From contig NZ_SHLX01000023.1 of NCBI RefSeq assembly GCF_004764705.1, forward strand, positions 1 through 64,000: a DNA stretch of 64,000 nt, written 5' to 3'. Under the pieces are notes generated by a model. That model was not told where the DNA came from and made no database searches. It worked only from the letters and a program-made list of their open reading frames with translations. Each line of letters starts with the position of its first letter. The first letter of the stretch is position 1. Positions 36,324-44,700 of this stretch are shown piece by piece. Both the position numbers and the translations under genes were made by a program. Source of the DNA: Paenibacillus cymbidii. GTDB taxonomy: Bacteria > Bacillota > Bacilli > Paenibacillales > NBRC-103111.

Positions 36324-37238
36324 TCAGAGCATTCGCCGTTTTTCGTCTGAGGCCGGAAGAGAGCCGTGGCGCGAGCTGACGATCCGCCACTTGTTTTCAA
36401 AGTGGCGGTCGAGCGTCAAATCCTCACCGACCGCGCTGCATACGTTCTCGCGGTAAGCGAGCGCGGACATCCCTTCTTTGGCGTGAAACAGCCTGGAGAA
36501 ATAGGGCAGCGACCATCCGACCTTACCGGCGATTTCCGTGACCGGCAGCTTGGTAAACTCGAGAAGCTCGCGCGCTTTTTCGAGGCGCACCTGCTGCAAA
36601 TATTGATTCGGCGTCGCCCCGGTATGCTTGCGGAACAAATCGATGACATAATGCGGGTGAAACCGGAACGTTTCGGCGAGTTGGATCAGTGACACCGCCT
36701 CGCTGTAATGTTCGCGGAGGTAGTCCGCCATTTCGAACGGCTCGTGGCGATCCGTGAACACGGCGCTGTCGCCGCTCGTCTGTTTCTTCTGCCGCCATTG
36801 CAGATCGAGCAAGGTCGTTTTGAAGAGCGCGTCGATTTGCAGCGGCAGCAGCCCTTCGGGCGACCGTTTATGCTGATGGGACAGGCGGAAGCAGCGTTTC
36901 AGGGCGGCCAGCTGGTCGGCGTTGTAGCCGAGCCGGCACGGCAATCCGGATAAAAGGCGCTTCAGCGGTTCGCAAAAAACGACAAATTTGTAATCGAGCG
37001 TAATGCTCTTCTGTTCGAAAACCAGGCCGTGTCTTGCTCCTTCGTAAAACAGGTAGCAATCCCCGGGTTTCATCACATAACGGGCGCCATCGGTTTGCAA
37101 GTGGCCTTCGCCCTCCAGCACGACGATCAGCTGGCAAAAATCGTTGTGTGCGTGCGATTCGACTTCGCTATGTGCCGCGTAGTCCACACGGGCGGTCCAC
37201 AACAGCTTGATCTGTTCGTCCCGGATGTCGCTGCTCAT
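36324..37238 (-). CDS. AraC family transcriptional regulator
   Basis: The 304-residue protein has an N-terminal cupin-like domain (about 10-150, with AHNDFCQLIVVLEGEG and GDCYLFYEG) and a C-terminal AraC domain (about 170-270) with VSLIQLAETFRFHPHYVIDLFR and the second unit LPVTEIAGKVGWSLPYFSRLF. A GGAGGTG site precedes the ATG. The gene lies between the DUF4838 paralog B it probably serves and a divergent dehydrogenase gene. It is not closely related to the AraC protein at 10890-11807. The inducer is likely a breakdown product of the polysaccharide. Confidence 0.87.
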   Translation of the reverse strand: MSSDIRDEQIKLLWTARVDYAAHSEVESHAHNDFCQLIVVLEGEGHLQTDGARYVMKPGDCYLFYEGARHGLVFEQKSITLDYKFVVFCEPLKRLLSGLPCRLGYNADQLAALKRCFRLSHQHKRSPEGLLPLQIDALFKTTLLDLQWRQKKQTSGDSAVFTDRHEPFEMADYLREHYSEAVSLIQLAETFRFHPHYVIDLFRKHTGATPNQYLQQVRLEKARELLEFTKLPVTEIAGKVGWSLPYFSRLFHAKEGMSALAYRENVCSAVGEDLTLDRHFENKWRIVSSRHGSLPASDEKRRML

Positions 37239-37352
37239 GGGGCACCTCCAACATATGAGTTTTGGTTAAATCTTAATACATTCCGGGCATAGATGGAAGC
37301 CCTTGGATTTCATATGATAGCAGTAACAAACGAAAGGAGAGGATGTTGGGCG

Positions 37353-38387
37353 ATGGTGCGCAAAATGACGGTTCCTCCCATGGAATTGGTCGCGTATGAC
37401 GGCCCGGGCACGCAAATGTGCGCGGTAGTGGAAAACGTGGGGGAAATTACGGTCAAGCGGGCGTTAATCCCCGAGCCGGGGGCGGACGAAATCCGTATTA
37501 AGGTTAAATGGGTCGGCATTTGCGGCAGCGATGTGGAGGTTTTCCGCGGCGCCCGGGAGCCGGAATTCGTCACGTATCCGACCCGGCTCGGCCACGAGGT
37601 GGCCGGCGTTGTCGATAAGGCAGGCGCCAACGTGATCGGCATTCAGGAGGGCGATCATGTCGCGCTCCGCTACGTGTGGGGCGCGTTTGCGGAGTACGTC
37701 TGTTGCAGCCCGTTTTCCGTCAAGGTGCTGCCGAAGGGGCTGCCGCTGATCGAGGGCTCGCTGATCGAGGTGCTGCCGGGCATACTGCATGCGGCGGAGC
37801 TCGGCGACATCGCGCCGAACAAAAACGTGCTCATCCTCGGCCAAGGCGTAAGCGGCCTCGTGATGACGCAGGTAATCAGCTTGTTCAGCCCGCGCAATCT
37901 GGTCGTTACCGACCTGTTCGACGAGAAGCTGGCGCTGGCGAGAAAATACGGCGCCACCCACACGTACAAAATACCGCACAAGCACGCAAACACGATGGAT
38001 ATCGTCGGCAACGATTTTCCGGACGGCTTTGACGTGGTCATTCCTTGCCTGCTGGAAGGGGACGGCATGGTCGATGCGGTTAACGCCGCGGCCCAGAACG
38101 GACGAATCGTCATGTACGGCTGTATCGGCACATGCCGCAAGCCGGTCGATTTTTTCAAAATCCACAAGAAGCGGCTCGACATTTATTCGACGGAGCCCAA
38201 GCGGGACATCGACAACCGTCGTTTCTTCGACGAAGGCTTGCGGCTTGTGATGGACGGGCTTGTGAACACGAAGGAAATGATTACGCACATCGTGCCGCTC
38301 GCCGAGGTAGCCCGCGCCTTCGAGCTGCGCAACGAACATAAGGGGGACACGATTCACGTCATGATCGACTGCGAGGCCGGGAAGTGA
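37353..38387 (+). CDS. Zinc-type medium-chain alcohol/polyol dehydrogenase
   Basis: The 344-residue protein is a medium-chain dehydrogenase with catalytic-zinc motifs GICGSDVEVF (Cys) and GHEVAG (His-Glu). The Rossmann part contains VLILGQGVSGLVMTQ as a variant GxGxxG site. The four cysteines of the structural zinc lobe are absent. Such proteins oxidise sugars, polyols or threonine with NAD. The ATG at 37353 follows AGGAGAGG by ten bases; an upstream ATG at 37293 has no site. It diverges from the AraC gene at 36324 and could convert a product of the glycan pathway. A terminator follows. Confidence 0.82.
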   Translation: MVRKMTVPPMELVAYDGPGTQMCAVVENVGEITVKRALIPEPGADEIRIKVKWVGICGSDVEVFRGAREPEFVTYPTRLGHEVAGVVDKAGANVIGIQEGDHVALRYVWGAFAEYVCCSPFSVKVLPKGLPLIEGSLIEVLPGILHAAELGDIAPNKNVLILGQGVSGLVMTQVISLFSPRNLVVTDLFDEKLALARKYGATHTYKIPHKHANTMDIVGNDFPDGFDVVIPCLLEGDGMVDAVNAAAQNGRIVMYGCIGTCRKPVDFFKIHKKRLDIYSTEPKRDIDNRRFFDEGLRLVMDGLVNTKEMITHIVPLAEVARAFELRNEHKGDTIHVMIDCEAGK

Positions 38388-38437
38388 CCCGAGGCAGGAA
38401 TAAGAAACCGGCATGACCGGACCGTCAGCTGTTACGA

Positions 38438-38473
38438 AACGCCAAGCCAATCATTATCGGCTTGGCGTTTTTT
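38438..38473 (+). terminator. Terminator after the dehydrogenase gene
   Basis: AACGCCAAGCC pairs with GGCTTGGCGTT around AATCATTATC, followed by six T residues. Confidence 0.92.
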
Positions 38474-38663
38474 CATATGCCGATCGGGCGCGGCGCCATG
38501 CTCTTTTTTTCAGAGAATAAACCATTTTTAGGCGTTGGCCTTGCTTCCCTAAAATGATGCGTTTTCCGAAAATATGCGCCTTTTGCTGCGGGGAGAGGAT
38601 TGGCTAAGATGGCTGTGAGCGCAGGTTTCCCGCGCCGAATCCACGAAAGGAAGGAGAATGGAC
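38474..38663. other. Upstream region of the giant lyase gene
   Basis: No gene is seen. A solo arm of the palindromic repeat family lies at about 38516-38532. A TAAAAT at 38550-38555 could be a -10 element without a clear -35. Confidence 0.4.
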
Positions 38664-38738
38664 ATGAGGAATTCAGTGTGCATGGAAGCAGGAGGTGAAC
38701 GGTCGTGCAGCCATATGCGGCAACATGGAACGTGCTGA
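38664..38738 (+). CDS. 24-codon upstream ORF overlapping the giant lyase start
   Basis: A frame beginning ATG at 38664, after a GGAAGGAG site, runs 24 codons to a TGA at 38736-38738. It overlaps the start of the giant lyase gene by 34 bases in another frame. The peptide would start MRNSVCMEAG and contain three cysteines. It may act in translational coupling of the 7.9-kb gene. There is no homology evidence, and the downstream gene has a good site of its own. Confidence 0.35.
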   Translation: MRNSVCMEAGGERSCSHMRQHGTC

Positions 38739-41700
38739 TGATGCAGCGCTGCGGCAGCTGGAAGAAAATCATGGTTTTGTTGATTGGCCTGGCTTTGGCC
38801 GGGGCTTGTTACGCAAGACCGGCCGAGGCCGCGTACACGCCGGGCCCGATCAATGACAATTTTGACAGCTTCGCCGAAAGCGCCGATGCTTCGCTTGCGG
38901 ATTATACAGTGACAGCGGGGGCCGGGACTTCCTCATGGATTTCCGGCGCCCACAGCGCAAGCGGCTCGAAGAGCCTCAAGCTGGACGATCCTGTGAACGG
39001 GCAGACGGTCCGGGTGATGAAGAAGTATTCGTCCTCCTCCACCTACAAAGCGATCGCCGAGGCGAACCTGTATCTGGAGAACTCCGCCAGCTCGCTCGAG
39101 ATGCTGATTTACACCAACACCTCCTATCGGGTCCGCGTGTATGTGTCGGGGGGGCAACTGAAATATTTGAACGGCGCGGACGGGGTCACTTACCCTGTTA
39201 GCGGCGTCACCATTCAGCCCCAGCGCTGGTACAATCTTCGCCTGGAGGCGGATGCCGCCACGGGTGTGCGCACGTTCCGCATCTATCTGGACGGCAAGCT
39301 GGTCAGCGACAATACGCCTTTCTCGCATACGACCGTATCCACGCTTGATACTATCGGTTTCCAGACCGGTTCCAGCAGTACATCCAGCACCTACCTCGAC
39401 GATGTCCGGGCGCGTACCGTCTCGCAGACGACGCCGGCGCTGTCGCCCGACACCACTGCCAATGTCACGAACACCGGATTGGATCTGGCCTTTGCCGATT
39501 CGGCGACTTGGCGCGGCGCGGTCACCGGGGTTCTGGTCAATGGACAACCTGTCGCGTCAGGCATGTACACGCTGAGCGCAGGCAACCTCCATTTGGACGG
39601 AAGTCTTTTTCCGACGGCGGGCAGCTACGAGATCCTTGCCGCTGCGGACGGGTATTTTCATGCGCGTGCGGTGCAGACGATCCTGAATCCTCCCGCGGCT
39701 CCGGCGCTTCAGCCGGATTCAACCCATGCGGTTGTCGGTCAAGCGATCGAACTCGCGTTTACCGATGACGCGGCTTGGCGCGCCGCAATAGCTTCGGTGA
39801 AAGTGGACGGCCAAACATTGGCGGGGACGGATTACACGATCAGCCCCGGTGTCGTTCACATCGAGCCATCGGCCTTCACGCTGTCGAAGTCCTACGCCAT
39901 TTCGATTCACGCCGTCGGCTACATGGATGCGGCCATTGTGCAAACCGTGCTTCTGGCCCCGCCCATTCTTCTGACCGACTCGGACAACAATCAGCCGGGC
40001 GAGCCGATCGACCTCGCTTTTACCGACGATGCGGCTTGGCGGAGCGCATTCACCGGGGTTAGCGTGAATGGGCAAGCTGTACCGCCTGCCCTGTACATCC
40101 TGGACAACGGCAACTTGCGGTTGTCGGAAGATTTGTTTCTGAGCGCCCGGACGTATCACATTGTCGCCAGCGCTGCGGCCTATGCCGATATCGCCGTCGA
40201 TCAGGCTGTCGTCTCCACCCATGACGAGCCGCCTGCCTTGGTGGCCGACCAGAGCAATCCGGTCATTGGCGAGCCGATCGAGTTGAGCTTCTCCGACGAC
40301 CCGGACTGGAGGAGCGCGATTGGCGCCGTGAAGGTGAACGGGACGGTCGTTTCGCCCGGGCATTACTCGTTAACGACGGGACGACTGCTCTTCGACAGTA
40401 CCGTATTCCCGCAGCCGGGCAGCTACCAGGTCCTGGTGTACGCATCCGGATTCGATCCAACCTGGGTGCGCCAAAGCATCTATTCCCTGCCGGCAGTGAC
40501 GTCTGTTCAGGCTGCTGCGGCAAGTTCGAACAAAACGATCCTGACGTGGGAGAAGACGGACGGGGCCTTATACTACAATATTTATCGAGGCTCAAGTACC
40601 ACGTTCACGCCGGACGCCAGTACGCTCGTCAAGCGAACTTCGGCGACCCGCTACCAGGACTTTATGTTGCAGCCCGCCACGGACTACTACTATAAAGTGG
40701 CCGCTGTCAACGCTCCGCATCAAGAAGGGGATATCGTCGGATCGGTGCATGCTGCGACAATGGCTGCCTCTGCTTCCCTGCATCCGTCGGTTATGTTTTT
40801 CGCGAGTGAGATTGAAGATCTGCGGGCCAAGAAGACAAGCGGGCCATGGAAGGATTGGTACGCCCGGCAACGCACGTTTGCCGATTCCTTGCTGGACAAA
40901 CCGGTCTCCTCCATTCCGGTAAAAGATCGCGGTTCTCGCGTTCTGGCCTTGTCGCTCATGTACGCTTTGGAGGAATACGGGAACGGGAAGGGCACGTACT
41001 ACGCCAAGCTGATCGAGTACTTGAACGATCTGCCGAACTGCACGCCGGCCGCTTACGGCAGCGACCTCTACATTTCTTACGGCGCGCAGGCTTATGCCGT
41101 CGCCTACGACATGATGTACGGGGAGTTGACCCCGGCCGAACGGACGACGTACGCGACCAACCTCAGGACGCATACGCTGCAGCTCTACAACGTCATCGAC
41201 AGCAAGATCAACAATTTCATCGAAGTGATGGCCGGCGGCCTGGCAACGACGGGCGCAGCCATAGGCGATACCGCTTTCATGGAGAAGGCCAAGACGAACA
41301 TGGAGCGTGCGCTTGCGCTGCATATCAAGGGCGACGGCGCCTATAATGAGGGAGAAGGCTACAATTCTTATGCGATGAGGTACTTGTCCGACGGGATGTC
41401 CGCCTTGCGCAATGTGGGATACGCCGATTTATTTCATCATGCGAACTATCAGAAAGCGCTTGGATACTGGGCGGAGAAAACGACGCCGATCGGGTTGTTC
41501 CCTCTGTTCGGGGATGCCCGCTTCCGGACGGGGGCCTACCAGGACGGCGCATACTGGCTGGCGGCCAACGTCATCGAACATGACGATCCTGTCGTCCAGC
41601 AGCAATTGATGTGGATTTACGGCAAACTGATGGAGCATTCGCAGGATGCGAACTACGAGATAAACGACAGTTACGACAGTTTGTCGACCGGTTCTTTGCC

Positions 41701-44700
41701 GCCAGGATATCAGGTGACCGCGACCGCTTCTATATATGCGGTCGATGTGTCCGGCATTCGCTCCGCCAGCCCGGACAATAGCGTCCGCATTCTGGATCAG
41801 GATACGGAAGGAAACGTCCGGGTAGTCAAGTCGTTCTCCTCGGTCCAGGAGGACCGTATCGACATCCGCGTATTCGTGCCGATCAACAATGCGCTTTCCC
41901 TGTCGCTGCTGAACGGGAATACGGTAGCGTCTGCCGTCTATCTGCGGGAGGACGGCCAGTTGCATATGGACATTGGAGGGGGTAGCAGCCTGGCCGCCTT
42001 TAATCCGGGCAGCTGGAACCAGCTGAGGTTTGATGTGGATGCCCCAGCGGGCAAGATCGATGTCTATTTGAACGGGCAAAAAGTCGCCGATCAGGTGCCG
42101 CTGATCTCGGGACCGCAGCCGTGGATAAACGAATTGGCGCTGGAGACGAGCGTGGCGGGAACGACGGAAGGCATTTATTTCGATGATTTGAGAATGAGCT
42201 CCCGTCCTCCGAGCACGCAGCTCTGGGCGCCTTACTTCCGGTATTACGCCGAAATTCCGGCGCTCGCTCCGGACCGTTCCAGCGCCGTCGACGAGGGAGG
42301 AGGACTCGCCTACTTCCGCAGCGGCGTAGAAGACGAGGATCTGTACATCAGCCTTAACTCGAGGCCTTACATCGGGGGAAGCTCCCACGATCGGCCGGAC
42401 CAGGGCTCCATTGACATGTGGGCTTACGGTTCCTATGTGATCCACAGCCCCGGTTATGCCGGGTCGGGTGTCGATCCGTACCACTCGTATTCGCGGGACG
42501 GCAAGGCTTTTAATGGGGTGAAAATTAACGGAGTTACCCAAAATGTCAATACGCCTGCCGAAGGAATTGCCGCTTATTTGACCGATCCGGGGCTGGACTA
42601 TGCGGAAGCGAGCGTCGTCGCGCCTTTCGCGCCTTACGGCGCCTTGCATCGGACGCTGTTGTTCATTAAGCCGGACGCTCACCATCCCGGTTATGCCATC
42701 CTGTCGGACGATGTAACCGCAGCGTCGAGCAGTTATCCGATCGATTGGTATCTCCACGGCTTTTCCCGGGATCTGACCCTGTCAGGACAGGATGCCAGAT
42801 GGAAGACCGCGAGTTGGATCGATGGAGAGCCGGTTCAGCTTCAGGCCCACATTGCCGCGCCGTCGGTTCTGCTCAGCGCGGAGGAGGCCAGGGACGCGAG
42901 CGGCAACCCGTTCGAAGAATTTTCCCAGGGGACGCCGGATAACCGGGAAGCGCGGTATCTGCGGGCGACCCCGCTCACGACGGGCAGCAACCGCTTCTTG
43001 ACCGTGCTTTATCCATGGAAAGCCTCGCAGGGAGCTCCGTCCTTTACGGACGACGCGGCGAACGGAGCGGTCGTCGTTAACAACAGCGATATTGTGTTCT
43101 CGCAAGGCGCTTCCGCTACCCGAACCGTCTATGGCGTTACGTCGGACGCAAGGTTGGTGTTTGTAAGAAACGAAGGCGATCGAATCGACTCCTATTTCGC
43201 CAAGAACGGCAAGCAGCTCATGACCCTGAACGATACGGTCGGGTTTCACTCCAATCGCAATGTCGACCTGGTACTTCACAAGCTTGAAGGCTCCGTGTTG
43301 ACCTATGAGGCGGGTACGCACCTGACGATCTATCACCCGACGATCAACGCTTCGTTCCAAGCGAAAGTGGACGGGGCAGCGGTCGACTCGACGGCGGTGT
43401 CCGGAAGCATCGACTTCACGATTCCGGGCACCGGCCGCCACAAGATCGAACTTGTCCCATTACCGGCTCCGGATCTCGCCGCGGATATAACGGACAATGT
43501 TGTCGGAGAACCCGTTGATATCGCCTTCGTCAACGATCCGGCCTGGAATGCCGCCATTACAGACGTACTGGTGGACGGCCGCAAGCTACACGCGGATGAA
43601 TACGAGGTTGCGACGGACCATTTGCACCTTGAGGCCACTGTTTTCCCGGACGTGAAGACGTATGAAATCCTGATCTTCGCTTCGGGATACGCCGACGTTT
43701 CTGCACAACAGCCGATGCTGGGTATCGGTCCTGCGCCTGAACTGACAGCCGATTCATCGTCCCCGGTATACGGACAGCCGATCGAGCTGACTTTCTCCGA
43801 CGAACCCGTCTGGAGAAGCCGCATCACGAGCATCGAAGTGGACGGACGGACGGTAGATGGCGCCAAGTACTCGGTGACAACCGGCAAAATAACGCTTTCC
43901 TATACGCTGTTCCCGGAAGTAAAGACGTATTCGATCGTCGTTTCGGCTTACGGGTATCAAGGCACGCAAGTCAGACAGATGATAAGGGCATCCTTCACGA
44001 CCCCTTTACTGACAAGCGACAGCAGCGAGAACTATCCCGGAGAACCGATTCAGCTTACGTTTCAGTCCAATCCGGCCTGGCAAGAGGCGATCTATGCGGT
44101 GACCATGAACGGGCAGCCGGTTCTGACCGGCGATTATACGATTGCGAGCGGCATGCTGACGATTGCCGGTCATTCATTTGCAACGACCGGGGTCTATCAG
44201 ATCGCGATCAAATCTGCAGGGTATGTGGATAGCACGATCTCTCAATTGATCATAGCGGCTCCTGCTGCGCCGGAAGCCGCCAACCTGCGCATCGCCGGTT
44301 TCCTCCGGACGGGGCAGACGGTGACTGGCACGTATACGTACAAGGATATCAACGGAGATTCGGAAGGCGCAACCGAATTTCGTTGGCTCGCAGGGGAGTC
44401 CCCTTTGGGTCCGTTTCATGCGATTCCCGGCGCCGTGTCGCAAGCGTTCGCCATCCCGGCCTCGCTGGGCGGCCAATATCTGCAGTTCGAAGTGACGCCG
44501 GTGTCGTTGGCGGAGCTCTCCAGAGGCCAAGCCGCTGCAATCGGGGCTGCGACGGCCGTCCTTCATCTGGACGACATCCCGGTTGCCTCGGTCATCCATG
44601 ACGATTTCGAAGGAGATGCGGCAAATGCCGCGCCCGGGGGCTATCTTGTCACCACCCCGACAGACGGATCGGGTTCAACGGCTCGTGTATCGGATACGGT

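Noticed and set aside
37293..37352. Longer N-terminus for the medium-chain dehydrogenase
   Set aside because: The upstream ATG has no ribosome-binding site, while AGGAGAGG lies ten bases before the ATG at 37353.
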